This document shows, one piece after another, positions 18,672-27,932 of a DNA stretch of 64,000 bases (positions are counted from its first letter, which is position 1; each line of letters begins with the position of its first letter). The stretch is taken from the NCBI GenBank assembly GCA_947625125.1, contig CANQNF010000006.1:1-64000 (forward strand), given 5' to 3'. The DNA is from an uncultured Clostridia bacterium. GTDB lineage: Bacteria > Bacillota > Clostridia > Oscillospirales > Ruminococcaceae. A program made the translations under genes and the position numbers. The notes beneath the pieces were generated by a model. It ran no database searches, was not told the DNA's origin, and worked only from the letters and a program-made list of their open reading frames with translations.

Positions 18672-20759
18672 ATGTCCGACATCATTTCCGAAACTTTCGG
18701 CAGCGCGGTCTTTAACGACAGGGTCATGCGCGAACGGCTTCCCGTCGACGCCTACGAGGCCCTCAAAAAGACCATCGAATCCGGCAGGCCCCTTGATTCG
18801 TCCGTCGCCTCTAAGGTCGCCTCAGCCATGCGCGACTGGGCGATAGAGCATGGCGCTACCCACTTCACACACTGGTTCCAGCCCCTGACCGGCATAACCG
18901 CCGAGAAGCACGACAGCTTTTTATCCGGCATAAAAGACGGCACGCCGATCATGGAATTCAAGGGCAAAGAACTCATCAAGGGCGAGACCGACGGTTCAAG
19001 CTTCCCGTCAGGCGGGCTCAGGGCGACGTTTGAAGCCCGCGGCTATACTGCATGGGACCCGACCTCGTACGCTTTTATCAAGGAAAATACCCTCTGCATT
19101 CCTACCGCTTTTTGCTCATACAGCGGCGAAGCTCTCGACAACAAGACCCCGCTTTTGCGCTCGATGGAGGCGCTTAATCGCTCTGCAAAGAGAATTCTGT
19201 CGCTTTTCGGCGTTGAAACAAAGGGCGTAATTTCGACGTGCGGGCCCGAGCAGGAATATTTTTTGATCGACAGGGACATGTACGCCCGCCGAAAAGACCT
19301 TATCTTCACCGGCCGAACCCTTTTCGGCGCAAAGCCCCCGAAAGGGCAGGAGCTTGAGGACCACTACTACGGCATGCTCAAAATGAAAGTCAAATCGTTC
19401 ATGAGAGATTTGGACGAGGAGCTTTGGAAGCTCGGGGTCATGGCTAAGACCGAACACAACGAGGTCGCCCCGTCTCAGCATGAGCTCGCGCCCATCTACT
19501 CTACCGCAAATATCGCCTCAGACCACAACCAGCTGACGATGGAGCTTCTCAGGAAAGTCGCACACCGTCACGGTTTCAAATGCATACTCCACGAAAAGCC
19601 GTTCGAGGGTATCAACGGCTCGGGCAAGCACGACAACTGGTCGGTACAGACCTCCGAGGGCGTAAACCTGTTCGAGCCGGGCAAAACTCCCCGCGAGAAC
19701 GCACAGTTTCTCATGTTCTTATGCGCAGTCATCAAGGGCGTGAACGAGTACCAGGACCTTTTGAGGATATCCGTGGCCTCCGCCGGAAACGACCACCGTC
19801 TCGGCGCAAACGAGGCTCCCCCGGCGATAATCTCGATGTTTTTGGGGGATGAGCTGACCGAAATACTTGAATCCATCGTCGCGGGCAGCAAATACGAGGG
19901 CAAAAAGAGGATAGATATGGAGATCGGCGTGGACGTCCTGCCCCACTTCAAACGCGACACAACGGACCGCAACCGCACGTCTCCGTTCGCCTTTACCGGC
20001 AATAAATTCGAGTTCAGAAGCCCCGGCTCGTCAAGCTCTATCGCCATTCCCACGACGGTTTTAAACGCCGTTTTGGCAGACGAGCTGGACGGATTCTACA
20101 ACGAACTCAAGGACGCCGAGAATTTCAACGAAGCCCTTGAGGAGCTTATCCGCAGGACGATAAACGAGAACCGCGATATTCTTTTCAACGGCGACGGCTA
20201 CAGTGAGGAATGGGTCAAAGAGGCCGAGCGCAGGGGTCTGCACAATCTCAGAACCACACCGGACGCCCTGCCGCATATACTTGATGAGAAAAACGTCTCG
20301 ATGATGGAGCGCCAGGGGGTATTCTCGAAAATCGAGCTCGAGTCGAGGTACCACATCTACCTCGAAAATTACTGCAAGGTGATAAAGATAGAAGCCCTGA
20401 CGATGATAGATATGTCAAAAAAGGATATTCTTCCGGCCGTTTCTACATATGTCAGAAAAATGGCGGAGGTCGTCTCGGGTCTTCGGGGCGTCGCCGAGGT
20501 CGAGTGCGGGTTCGAGATGGATATGATAAAGCGGCTGACATCGCTTTCGACCGAGATGTACGAGAGGATGCTGAGGCTCGAGGAGCTGAGCGATTCCCTC
20601 GGCCACATAAACGACCAGGCCACCGCGAACCGCCTAAGGGACGAGATACTCCCGGCGATGGCGGACTTAAGGGCAGTCGCGGACGAGATAGAGACGCTTG
20701 TCGGCGAGAAGTACTGGCCCTATCCGACGTACGGCAGGATGCTGTTCGCTGTGGAATAA
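18672..20759 (+). CDS. glnN: Glutamine synthetase type III
   Basis: The product has 695 residues. It makes glutamine from glutamate, ammonia and ATP in the cytosol. The length (about 700, against 450 for type I) and the motifs [28 protein letters not shown] and [13 protein letters not shown] mark the GSIII (GlnN) family, which lacks adenylylation control. The ATG at 18672 is chosen for GGAGGAATAGT; an upstream frame extension to 18573 overlaps the promoter. It is monocistronic, with a strong promoter and terminator. Repeat clusters flank it on both sides. Confidence 0.96.
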   Translation: MSDIISETFGSAVFNDRVMRERLPVDAYEALKKTIESGRPLDSSVASKVASAMRDWAIEHGATHFTHWFQPLTGITAEKHDSFLSGIKDGTPIMEFKGKELIKGETDGSSFPSGGLRATFEARGYTAWDPTSYAFIKENTLCIPTAFCSYSGEALDNKTPLLRSMEALNRSAKRILSLFGVETKGVISTCGPEQEYFLIDRDMYARRKDLIFTGRTLFGAKPPKGQELEDHYYGMLKMKVKSFMRDLDEELWKLGVMAKTEHNEVAPSQHELAPIYSTANIASDHNQLTMELLRKVAHRHGFKCILHEKPFEGINGSGKHDNWSVQTSEGVNLFEPGKTPRENAQFLMFLCAVIKGVNEYQDLLRISVASAGNDHRLGANEAPPAIISMFLGDELTEILESIVAGSKYEGKKRIDMEIGVDVLPHFKRDTTDRNRTSPFAFTGNKFEFRSPGSSSSIAIPTTVLNAVLADELDGFYNELKDAENFNEALEELIRRTINENRDILFNGDGYSEEWVKEAERRGLHNLRTTPDALPHILDEKNVSMMERQGVFSKIELESRYHIYLENYCKVIKIEALTMIDMSKKDILPAVSTYVRKMAEVVSGLRGVAEVECGFEMDMIKRLTSLSTEMYERMLRLEELSDSLGHINDQATANRLRDEILPAMADLRAVADEIETLVGEKYWPYPTYGRMLFAVE

Positions 20760-20763
20760 TAAA

Positions 20764-20796
20764 ACCCCTGCAAGGCCGAGGGTCTTGCGGGGGTTT
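20764..20796 (+). terminator. Terminator of glnN
   Basis: CCCCTGCAAG pairs with CTTGCGGGGG, followed by TTTT, 5 bases after the stop codon. Confidence 0.85.
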
Positions 20797-20880
20797 TCAA
20801 CATGGGAGCATGGTTAAAAAATTAGATTTATCTATTTAAAGCGGCAAAGCGCACGGCTTTCCGTAAAAATAGGGTCATGA

Positions 20881-21205
20881 CGGAGCCCCTCCCCTAAGGG
20901 GGAGGGGTCGGGGGGAGGGGGTATCTCAAATAGTATGAGCGAAGCGAATACCTTGTCACGTCAGCCATTGTAGGCCGCAAGCCCAGAGTCAAAGCTTTGA
21001 GGGGGGCGTGGGGAACGGTAGTCCCCCCACGCAGCTTCTTTTTTGATTCTTTTTTCTTCTCGGAAGAAAAAAGAAGAGCCCTCTCTCCCTCCGGGAGCTA
21101 TCAGAGGACAGAGGACAGATTGTCAGAAGAGCGTTGCAATGAGTTTGCGCGGAAAATCCATCTCAAAACTAAAGTTTTCGAGATGGATTTTCACTCTATG
21201 TTCGG
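20881..21205. repeat. Composite hairpin-repeat cluster II
   Basis: It has a C/G-run hairpin (20886-20915), one core copy (20928-20954) and a block at about 21006-21083 with two hairpins. These are CGTGGGG/CCCCCACG, and a perfect 13-bp stem of TTCTTTTTTCTTC type with loop TCG. A heptamer-like stretch at 21100-21130 and a terminator-like stem AAATCCATCTC.../...GAGATGGATTT (about 21154-21191) follow. The order of parts matches cluster III at 22490. No gene is seen. Confidence 0.8.
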
Positions 21206-21232
21206 TCGAGCGTCTCCCTCGCCTACCCCATT

Positions 21233-21838
21233 TTAAAACCTAAACTCTACCTCCCATTCGCCTTGGAGCTCGGCGATGCTGCCGTCGGGGAGTTTGGCGG
21301 CTATTCCCTCGACGATGAGAGTGTAATTCCTCTCGGGCCTAAGATACCCCTTGTAGGGCTCTTTCTCAAGATAAAGCGCATAGTCCTTGACGTACTCCTT
21401 GACCTTGAAGCCCTTGCCGGCGTCGCTTGTGAATTCACCGCTGAGCTTGCCGTAGTTGCCGAAATATGGCGTTGTTGCCCCCGAGTAATAGCCCTTTAGC
21501 TCATAGGTGTAAATATAGGGGTCTGCGTAGCTTCCGTCGGTCGATTCCACCGTGAATTTTACGATATTCCGGCTGACTTTTTCGGCAGTTATGCTGACGC
21601 TTTCGTCATAGATATACACCGCGTTTTTCTGCTCAAAAATACCCACTCGCCTTGAATTGAAAAGTCCCGCCGCCCCGACAGGCAGGATAATTATTGCAGC
21701 GGTAAGAACTGCCGCCAAAATAACCGTAACAAGCTTCTTTTTTGAAACGGTTATCCGTTTTTCACCATAGTCGAGCGCCTCGTCAAGATAGCTGTCGCCG
21801 ACGTTTTCTATCATTTTTTCGAGCATTTCATTTGTCAT
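21233..21838 (-). CDS. Probable membrane-anchored anti-sigma factor
   Basis: The product has 201 residues. A short cytosolic N-terminus (about 1-32: MTNEMLEKMIENVGDSYLDE) precedes one transmembrane helix (about 37-58, KKLVTVILAAVLTAAIIILPVG) and an extracytoplasmic beta-rich domain with no recognised fold. The N-terminus overlaps the sigma factor gene by 11 bases and has GGAGTG upstream of the ATG at 21838. This position, directly downstream of an ECF sigma gene, is the main evidence for its role (inference). No zinc-type HxxxCxxC anti-sigma motif is present. Confidence 0.7.
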   Translation of the reverse strand: MTNEMLEKMIENVGDSYLDEALDYGEKRITVSKKKLVTVILAAVLTAAIIILPVGAAGLFNSRRVGIFEQKNAVYIYDESVSITAEKVSRNIVKFTVESTDGSYADPYIYTYELKGYYSGATTPYFGNYGKLSGEFTSDAGKGFKVKEYVKDYALYLEKEPYKGYLRPERNYTLIVEGIAAKLPDGSIAELQGEWEVEFRF

Positions 21839-22382
21839 AATTTTCACTCCTTGCAATATATTCCCTTAATTTTTTCTTCAGCCGAAACAGCGCGGACTTG
21901 ACTTTTTCCTCTTTCATGCCCATATCACGGGCTATCTCCGGCACGCTGTCAAAGAAAAAGTATCTCTTTAAAAACATCGCCCTCTGCTCGCGGCTGAGTC
22001 CCTTAAGAAACCCGTCGATAGTCATTCCGAGCTCGACCCTGCCGATTTCGTCGGCCGCCTTATCATCGCCCAAAGCATCTTCAAGCTCTGACAGCGGCAG
22101 GCTGTCAACCGACCTTTTTGCCGCAAGATCATGCCTGAGTTTTCTTACCGAAGCGTTTCTCACGGTGCGGCATATGTATGCCCGAAGATTATCAGGCGCC
22201 GCCGGCGGTATAGCGTTCCAAAGATTCAGCAGCGCGTCTGCGACAGCCTCCTCAGCGTCGCCGGGATCGGGAAGAATGTTCGACGAAATTCTTTTGAGAA
22301 GCCCGGCATATTTTGCCCGGATCTCTGAAAGCGCGTTCTCGTCGCGCGCATTCATAAGAGCGATTATCTCCCGGTCGTCCAC
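21828..22382 (-). CDS. ECF-type RNA polymerase sigma factor
   Basis: The product has 184 residues. Region 2 (about 10-80) includes DAEEAVADALLNLWNAI and LRAYICRTVRNAS. A linker is rich in Asp and Glu, and region 4 (about 125-178) has LSREQRAMFLKRYFF and the helix-turn-helix SVPEIARDMGMKEEKVKSALFRLKKKL. It starts at a GTG at 22382 behind GAAAGGAG. It is co-transcribed with the membrane protein that overlaps its end, so release is probably triggered at the membrane. Targets are unknown; no obvious autoregulated promoter was identified upstream. Confidence 0.9.
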   Translation of the reverse strand: MDDREIIALMNARDENALSEIRAKYAGLLKRISSNILPDPGDAEEAVADALLNLWNAIPPAAPDNLRAYICRTVRNASVRKLRHDLAAKRSVDSLPLSELEDALGDDKAADEIGRVELGMTIDGFLKGLSREQRAMFLKRYFFFDSVPEIARDMGMKEEKVKSALFRLKKKLREYIARSENYDK

Positions 22383-22489
22383 GTTATCACTCCTTTCGGC
22401 TTCAACTATAAGATGCAGAAAAAACGGAAAAAGGTTTCGGGAAATTGAAAAAATTTTTTGATTGGATTTTAGAAAGGTTCGGGCAAAAC

Positions 22490-23530
22490 GTCGCTCCTCC
22501 CCCCTTGGGGGAGGGGTCGGGGGAGGGGTATTAAAAATAGCATGAGCGAAGCGAATACCTTGTCATGTCAGCCATTGTTGGCCGCAAGCCCGAGTCAGAG
22601 CTTTGAGGGGGCGTGGGGGACGGTAGTCCCCCCCGCAGCTTCTTTTTTGATTCTTTTTTCTTCTCGGAAGAAAAAAGAAGAGCCCCCTCTCCCTTTGGGG
22701 GAGGGGGTTGGGGGTGGAGGGGCGGCCAGAGGCCAGATGACAGATTGTCAGAAATCAGAAAAGCACGGCAAAGAGTTTGTGCGAAAAATCCATCTCAAAA
22801 CTAAAGTTATTGAGATGGATTTTTTACGAATCTCCTGCCACTACTCGGCGACAAGGTATTCGCGCTTCGCGCTCATGCTATCTTAAATTCCCCCTCCCCC
22901 ATCCGGGCTTGCGAAAAAGTTGGGGATAGCATAGCCCCCTCCCCCAAGGGGAGGGGGTCAGGGGGTGGGGGTATCTCAAATAGCATGAGCGAAGCGAATA
23001 CCTTATCCCCCGGGTCGGGCGCGGAGGGTATATTAAAGCCCGCATCAGTTTCCATTCGGAAACGGATGCGGGCTTCCCCAACTTAAGTGCGGTCGGGCTC
23101 CCCCCTCCTTGAGGAGGGGGTCAGGGGGAGGTGACTTAAAATAGCATTCGCCACGTCAGTGTCGAATACCTTTTTATCTCGGAAGGAGCAGGGGTACTCA
23201 GAAAATCCCCATCAGAATCCGCAAGGATTTTGATGGGGATTTTAAGCAAAGCTTGGCTGAAGCGCAGCTCCCCTCCCTTGGGGGGGAGGGGTCGGGGGAG
23301 GGGGATTTTAAATAGCATGAGCGAAGCGAATACCTTATCCCCCGGGTCGGGCGCGGAGGGTATATTAAAGCCCGCATCAGTTTCCATTCGGAAACGGATG
23401 CGGGCTTCCCCAACTTAAGTGCGGTCGGGCTACCCCCCTCCTCAAGGAGGGGGTCAGGGGGAGGTGACTTAAAATAGCATGAGCGCGAAGCGCGAATACC
23501 TTATCCTTTAGGATTTGAAGTGACTTTTAC
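22490..23530. repeat. Composite hairpin-repeat cluster III
   Basis: This fills the 1.19-kb gap between the sigma gene and spoVAC. It has six core copies: direct at 22535, 22978, 23138 (diverged middle), 23310 and 23470, and inverted at 22853-22881. Each lies beside a C/G-run hairpin. A block like that at 21006 recurs at 22613-22685. Terminator-like stems lie at about 22786-22826 and 23197-23243. A segment of about 170 bases (22978-23147) is repeated almost exactly at 23310-23480. It includes a long stem GCCCGCATC.../...GATGCGGGC. Short open frames here follow the repeats and are not genes. Confidence 0.85.
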
Positions 23531-23569
23531 CTCCAAGCTTCGCTCGCCCATCACTCTCCTCAACCTCCC

Positions 23570-24019
23570 TCACCCTCCTATCATCCTCGCGGCCCAGTAT
23601 ATCAGCCCATACAGCACGCTCGCGGCCGTGCCGTAGAGGATGACCGGGCCGGCGATGGCGAAAATCTTCGTCCCGACGCCAAGTACCCACCCCTCGGTCC
23701 GAAATTCGATGGCCGGAGAAACTACCGCGTTCGCAAAGCCCGTTATAGGCACCAACGTCCCGGCGCCGCCGTGCTTGGCGGCCTTGGGATAGAGCCCGAC
23801 CGCCGTCAGTATCGCCGAGAAGAGAACAAGCGTTATCGACGTGTATGCGGCCGCTGAGTCCTGCTCAATTCCGACGGCCTTGAACATGTTCAATATCCCC
23901 TGCCCGATAAGGCATATCGCGCCGCCTATTAAAAACGCTTTCGGGATGTTCAGATACGACCTTGAGGGCATGCTCGCCTCGTCGGCCATCTCTTTGTACT
24001 GCGTATTCGACATTTTCAT
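23570..24019 (-). CDS. spoVAC: Stage V sporulation protein AC (spore dipicolinate channel subunit)
   Basis: The product has 149 residues. It belongs to the SpoVAC/SpoVAEB family; in Bacillus, SpoVAC is a membrane channel for calcium-dipicolinate in the forespore inner membrane. Several helices are seen (about 28-48, 58-80, 85-105 and 120-145). The hallmark segments are FLIGGAICLIGQ, the conserved VPITGFANAVVSPAIEFRTEG and AGPVILYGTAASV. The ATG at 24019 has GAGGAG 7 bases upstream. The partners spoVAD and spoVAE are not adjacent: repeats follow on one side and rplQ lies on the other. Confidence 0.9.
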   Translation of the reverse strand: MKMSNTQYKEMADEASMPSRSYLNIPKAFLIGGAICLIGQGILNMFKAVGIEQDSAAAYTSITLVLFSAILTAVGLYPKAAKHGGAGTLVPITGFANAVVSPAIEFRTEGWVLGVGTKIFAIAGPVILYGTAASVLYGLIYWAARMIGG

Positions 24020-24173
24020 AATACCGCTCCTCAAATGCTTTTTATGCTATTTTCTCCGAAAATCTGATTTATATTCGGTTTTGGGGCATTTTTTTGGGAG
24101 CATAGTTCTGCGGCTTACGCGACTGCATGTAAAAAATATACTAAATATTACTTTTTGTATATTATTTTTGACA

Positions 24174-24203
24174 GAAAAATCCCTCCCCGGGTCGGAGAGG
24201 GAA
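24174..24203 (-). terminator. Terminator of the ribosomal supercluster
   Basis: On the minus strand TCCCTC and GAGGGA form a GC-rich stem (24180-24202) followed by TTTTTCTG, 11 bases after rplQ. Confidence 0.8.
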
Positions 24204-24213
24204 TCTTTGCGTC

Positions 24214-24558
24214 TTAGTCCACAAGCTCGATTATCGCCATCTCAGCTGCGTCGCCGCGTCTGGGACCGGTCCTGATAATTCTTGTGTAGCCGCCCTTGCG
24301 GTCTGCGTACTTAGGGGCGATTTCATCAAAGAGCTTCTTAGCGACGCTCTCTTTGGTTACATAGGCGAAAACCTGACGCTTGGAGTGTAAGTCTCCCGTC
24401 TTTGCGAGAGTGACCATCTTCTCCGCCATCGCGGAGACTTCCTTGGCCCTTGTGACCGTCGTCTCGATTTTGCCGTTTTCAAACAGGTAGGTGACCATCG
24501 CACGGAGCATTGCTCTTCTGTGGTCGGTCGTCCTGCCAAGCTTTCTTGTGCCCGGCAT
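24214..24558 (-). CDS. rplQ: 50S ribosomal protein L17
   Basis: The product has 114 residues. L17 binds 23S rRNA near the exit tunnel. The start [19 protein letters not shown] is diagnostic. It is the last gene of the alpha operon, 110 bases after rpoA. That gap holds a short stretch of GTCAGA-type heptamers (24579-24620). No cobalt/ECF transporter genes follow, unlike in many Firmicutes. Confidence 0.97.
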   Translation of the reverse strand: MPGTRKLGRTTDHRRAMLRAMVTYLFENGKIETTVTRAKEVSAMAEKMVTLAKTGDLHSKRQVFAYVTKESVAKKLFDEIAPKYADRKGGYTRIIRTGPRRGDAAEMAIIELVD

Positions 24559-24667
24559 GAAAATTCAACTCCTTTTATTGGAAGTCAGAGGTCAGAGGCA
24601 GGCTCTAATAACTGTCTGACCGCTGGGTTTTTGTATTGCGTTTTCAGCAGCTTTTTATACTGCGATT

Positions 24668-25624
24668 TTACTCGTCGGAGGAAGACATCTCGTAGCCCAA
24701 GGATCTTAACTTCTCCTTGACCTCGTCGAACGACTTCTTGCCGAGATTCCTGACCTTCATCATTTCCTCTTCGGACTTTTCGATCAGGTCGTTTACAGTG
24801 TTTATGCCCGCTCTCTTGAGACAGTTGAAAGATCTTACCGACAAGTCAAGTTCCTCAATGGTCATCTCAAGGACCTTTTCCTTGGACTTGTTATCCTTCT
24901 CAGCCAAAATCTTATCCACGCCTGTATCTTCGGACAGGTTGACAAACAGATTCAGATGCTCGTTGAGGAGTTTGGCTGCCATCGAGACGGCTTCTTTTGC
25001 GGAGATGACTCCGTCCGTCCAGACCTCAAGCGTAAGCTTGTCGTAATCGGTGATCTGACCTACACGGGTATTCTCGACCGTGTAGTTGACCTTTACAACC
25101 GGGGTATAAATGCTGTCCACGGCGATAAGCCCGATAGGAGCATTCTGCATATGCGCCTTGTTCTTCTCGGCGGAGACATATCCCCTGCCGCGGTCAAGAA
25201 CAATTTCCATATAAAGCTTTGCGTCGGAATCAAGAGTTGCGATGTGCATGTTGGGGACTAAGATCTCGACCTCGGAGTCGGTCTTGATATCGCCCGCAGT
25301 CACCTCGCACTCGCCCTCCGCCTCAATATATACCGTCTTCGGACCGTCGCAGAAAAGCTTCGCGGTGAGTCCCTTAAGGTTGAGGACTATCTCGCTGACA
25401 TCCTCGCGGACGCCGGGAACGGTTGAAAGTTCATGGTGTATGCCGTCGATCTTTATAGACGTAACGGCTACTCCAGGGAGAGATGAAAGCAATACGCGTC
25501 TAAGACTGTTGCCGATAGTAGTGCCGTAACCGCGCTCAAGCGGCTCCAGAACAAACTTGCCGTAGGTGCCGTTTGACTTGAGCTCAACCACTTCTATATT
25601 CGGCCTTTCGATTTTTTCAAGCAT
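24668..25624 (-). CDS. rpoA: RNA polymerase subunit alpha
   Basis: The product has 318 residues. The N-terminal dimerisation domain (about 1-230) has [16 protein letters not shown] and [14 protein letters not shown]. After a linker, the C-terminal domain (about 250-312: [35 protein letters not shown]) contacts UP elements and activators. The ATG at 25624 has GGAGG 7 bases upstream; a TTG 6 bases earlier is less likely. A 128-base gap separates it from rpsD; no clear internal promoter was found. Confidence 0.98.
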   Translation of the reverse strand: MLEKIERPNIEVVELKSNGTYGKFVLEPLERGYGTTIGNSLRRVLLSSLPGVAVTSIKIDGIHHELSTVPGVREDVSEIVLNLKGLTAKLFCDGPKTVYIEAEGECEVTAGDIKTDSEVEILVPNMHIATLDSDAKLYMEIVLDRGRGYVSAEKNKAHMQNAPIGLIAVDSIYTPVVKVNYTVENTRVGQITDYDKLTLEVWTDGVISAKEAVSMAAKLLNEHLNLFVNLSEDTGVDKILAEKDNKSKEKVLEMTIEELDLSVRSFNCLKRAGINTVNDLIEKSEEEMMKVRNLGKKSFDEVKEKLRSLGYEMSSSDE

Positions 25625-25752
25625 TTGCAAGCCTCCATTTCTTTAGTGGCAAACATATTTTTTCAGGATATATGACCAGAATAACATATGACCCGGGTCG
25701 CAATATCCCGAAAAAACTGCGCCCTCCCGTATATTTTGTCTTCGTTCAGGAA

Positions 25753-26349
25753 TTACTTGGAGTAGAGCTCGACGATAAGGTGCTCCTCGACCTCGTAGTC
25801 AAGGTCCTCCTTTACGGGGAGCCTTACTATGCTCGCGGTGAGGTTATCGCGGTTCATATCGATCCACGTCGGGATGACTCTGCCGTTGGTTCCCTCTACG
25901 ATCTCCTGGAACTTCACGCTCTTCTTGGAGCTCTCGCGCAGAGCGACCACGTCGCCGACCTTTACGCGGTAAGACGGAATGTCTACTCTGTGGCCGTTGA
26001 CGTTGAAGTGGCCGTGAGTGACGAGCTGTCTTGCTTCGCGTCTTGTGAGGGCGAGGCCCATCCTGAAGACGACGTTATCGAGTCTTGACTCCAAAAGCGT
26101 CAGAAGATTGGCGCCGGCCTGACCCTCCATCTTTTCGGCTCTCTCGTAGATATGCCGAAACTGCTTCTCTCCGGGGCCGTAGATGAATTTCAGCTTCTGC
26201 TTCTCTTTAAGCTGCTGCTTATAATCGGACTCCATCTTCTTGAAACCGGAAGCGGAATGCCTCTTGGTCTCCTTGCCGACGCCCATGACCATAGGGCTGA
26301 TACCTAAAGACTTGCATTTCTTTAAAATAGGTTCTCTGTTTACAGACAT
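25753..26349 (-). CDS. rpsD: 30S ribosomal protein S4
   Basis: The product has 198 residues. S4 is a primary 16S rRNA binder and, in Bacillus, an autogenous repressor. An S4 RNA-binding domain lies at about 92-150 (RLDNVVFRMGLALTRREARQLVTHGHFNVNG). It lacks the N-terminal zinc-binding CxxC cluster (only one Cys, in ILKKCKSLG), so it is the zinc-free form. The ATG at 26349 follows CGGAGGATATTTTACA. Unlike in Bacillus, it lies inside the alpha operon between rpsK and rpoA. Confidence 0.97.
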   Translation of the reverse strand: MSVNREPILKKCKSLGISPMVMGVGKETKRHSASGFKKMESDYKQQLKEKQKLKFIYGPGEKQFRHIYERAEKMEGQAGANLLTLLESRLDNVVFRMGLALTRREARQLVTHGHFNVNGHRVDIPSYRVKVGDVVALRESSKKSVKFQEIVEGTNGRVIPTWIDMNRDNLTASIVRLPVKEDLDYEVEEHLIVELYSK

Positions 26350-26446
26350 TGTAAAATATCCTCCGTTTTTTATAAGATTATCGGGTCTCAATTTAAACGC
26401 ACCCGACGCTGAGTAAACTTAAACTCAGTTGTGGCAGAATCTGAAA

Positions 26447-26851
26447 TTAAACTCTGCGGCGTTTGGGCGGACGGCAGCCGTTGTGAGGAATGGGGGTAAC
26501 GTCCTTGATGAGTCTTACCTCAAGCTCCTCGGACTGGAGCGCTCTGATGGCGGCTTCACGTCCCTGGCCGGGGCCGTTTACATATACCTCAACGATCTTG
26601 AGGCCGTGCTCCTTGGCGGCTCTTGCGGCAGTCTCTGCTGCGGACTGAGCTGCAAAGGGAGTGGACTTCTTGGAACCGCGGAAACCTAAGCCTCCTGCGG
26701 AAGCCCACGAGATCGCGTTGCCCTGCATATCGGTGATGGTGACGATGGTGTTGTTGAACGAGGACTGGATATGAACCTGTCCCATTTCGATGTTCTTTCT
26801 TTCTCTGCGGCGTCTTACGACGGTCTTCTTACCGGATTTCTGCTGAGCCAT
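26447..26851 (-). CDS. rpsK: 30S ribosomal protein S11
   Basis: The product has 134 residues. S11 lies at the mRNA exit platform. [14 protein letters not shown] and the conserved tail [17 protein letters not shown] are present. It follows rpsM by 14 bases with a good AGGAGG site, so it is coupled in the alpha operon. Confidence 0.97.
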   Translation of the reverse strand: MAQQKSGKKTVVRRRRERKNIEMGQVHIQSSFNNTIVTITDMQGNAISWASAGGLGFRGSKKSTPFAAQSAAETAARAAKEHGLKIVEVYVNGPGQGREAAIRALQSEELEVRLIKDVTPIPHNGCRPPKRRRV

Positions 26852-26865
26852 GGTTATATCCCTCC

Positions 26866-27234
26866 TTACTTCTTCTTATTTGCGATGGTCTTTGCGGGAC
26901 CTTTTCTTGTTCTCGCATTGGTCTTTGTTCTCTGACCTCTTACCGGCAGACCTCTTCTGTGACGGGTACCGCGGTAGCATCCTACCTCGATAAGGCGCTT
27001 GATATTGAGCTGTACTTCTCTTCTCTTGTCGCCCTCGACGATGAGATGGTGGTCGATATATTCGCGGAGCTTTGCTACGTCTTCCTCAGACATATCCTTG
27101 ACTCTGACGTCGGGGTCGACGCCGGTCTCCTTGCAGATCTTGGTCGCGGTGGGCTGGCCGATACCGTAGATATAGGTCAGAGCGACTTCGATTCTCTTAT
27201 CTCTGGGAAGGTCGATACTTGCTATACGAGCCAT
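26866..27234 (-). CDS. rpsM: 30S ribosomal protein S13
   Basis: The product has 122 residues. S13 forms bridges to the large subunit and contacts P-site t[28 protein letters not shown] and the basic tail [20 protein letters not shown] are typical. It follows rpmJ by 28 bases. Confidence 0.97.
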   Translation of the reverse strand: MARIASIDLPRDKRIEVALTYIYGIGQPTATKICKETGVDPDVRVKDMSEEDVAKLREYIDHHLIVEGDKRREVQLNIKRLIEVGCYRGTRHRRGLPVRGQRTKTNARTRKGPAKTIANKKK

Positions 27235-27262
27235 GCTTTAAATGCACCTCCATTAAGTGTTT

Positions 27263-27376
27263 TTAACCCTGACGCTGCTTGTGCTTGGGATTCTCGCAGA
27301 TGACCATAACGCGGCCCTTGCGCTTGATTACCTTGCACTTTTCACACATCGGTTTAACTGAAGGTCTTACTTTCAT
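27263..27376 (-). CDS. rpmJ: 50S ribosomal protein L36
   Basis: The product has 37 residues, read directly from the minus strand: it begins [20 protein letters not shown] and ends in PKHKQRQG. Three Cys (11, 14, 27) and a His (32) give the zinc-binding form. It sits between infA and rpsM, the usual place. GAGGTATTTCA precedes the ATG. Confidence 0.96.
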   Translation of the reverse strand: MKVRPSVKPMCEKCKVIKRKGRVMVICENPKHKQRQG

Positions 27377-27420
27377 TGAAATACCTCCTCGATTTTCTGT
27401 GAAGATTTTTCTCTAATATT

Positions 27421-27639
27421 TTACTTTGTTCTCCAGGTGATCCTGCCCTTGGTAAGATCGTACGGAGACATTTCGACCGTGACCTTGTCTCCGGGAACTA
27501 TTCTTATATAGTTCTGTCTGAGCCTTCCGGAAATATGGGCGAGAATTTTGTGGCCGTTTGCAAGCTCCACCTCAAAAACCGCGTTGGGTCTTGCGTCGGT
27601 AACTGTGCCTTCAAGTTCGATTACATCTTCCTTTGACAT
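27421..27639 (-). CDS. infA: Translation initiation factor IF-1
   Basis: The product has 72 residues. It is a single OB-fold protein that blocks the ribosomal A site during initiation. [39 protein letters not shown] and TKGRITWR are conserved. It follows the KOW gene by 14 bases. Confidence 0.97.
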   Translation of the reverse strand: MSKEDVIELEGTVTDARPNAVFEVELANGHKILAHISGRLRQNYIRIVPGDKVTVEMSPYDLTKGRITWRTK

Positions 27640-27653
27640 TTTTATCTCTCCTT

Positions 27654-27932
27654 TCAGTCTCGGTCTTTTTCGCCTGCGCGCTCTGGGTCAGTGAACGCGC
27701 CGAGTGTTCTGCGCAATTTTTTATCCGTCAGGCCGGTTAGCTCTATTCTCCCGAGGGAGGGTGAAATGTGTCGGGGATTTTTCGGCTTAGGGTCCAAAAG
27801 CTTATGCCTTTTCCCGTCGGCCGCATATACCCGGCGGTCGGATATCCGGCAAGCAACGTATAGCCGGCCCCGATCCTTTCCCGCAAGAGATCTGACTACC
27901 GAACCGATAACGACTTCGTTTCGGTTCTCCAT
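27654..27932 (-). CDS. KOW-domain (L14e-like) RNA-binding protein
   Basis: The product has 92 residues. An N-terminal KOW/SH3-like motif ([22 protein letters not shown]) is followed by [17 protein letters not shown], as in L14e/L6e/L27e-like proteins of Firmicutes whose genes lie between map and infA. A role at the ribosome is likely but unproven. Its start overlaps the map stop by one base, so it is translationally coupled. The rest of the protein is basic and has no other domain. Confidence 0.85.
   Translation of the reverse strand: MENRNEVVIGSVVRSLAGKDRGRLYVACRISDRRVYAADGKRHKLLDPKPKNPRHISPSLGRIELTGLTDKKLRRTLGAFTDPERAGEKDRD

Noticed and set aside
22542-23418. Several 60-114-codon frames in repeat cluster III, two of them similar to each other
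   Set aside because: They arise from the duplicated repeat DNA and read through hairpins; no ribosome sites.
17961-23502. An insertion sequence or transposon carrying glnN or the sigma pair
   Set aside because: No transposase, no target-site duplication and no matching outer ends were seen; the repeats are better described as extragenic elements.
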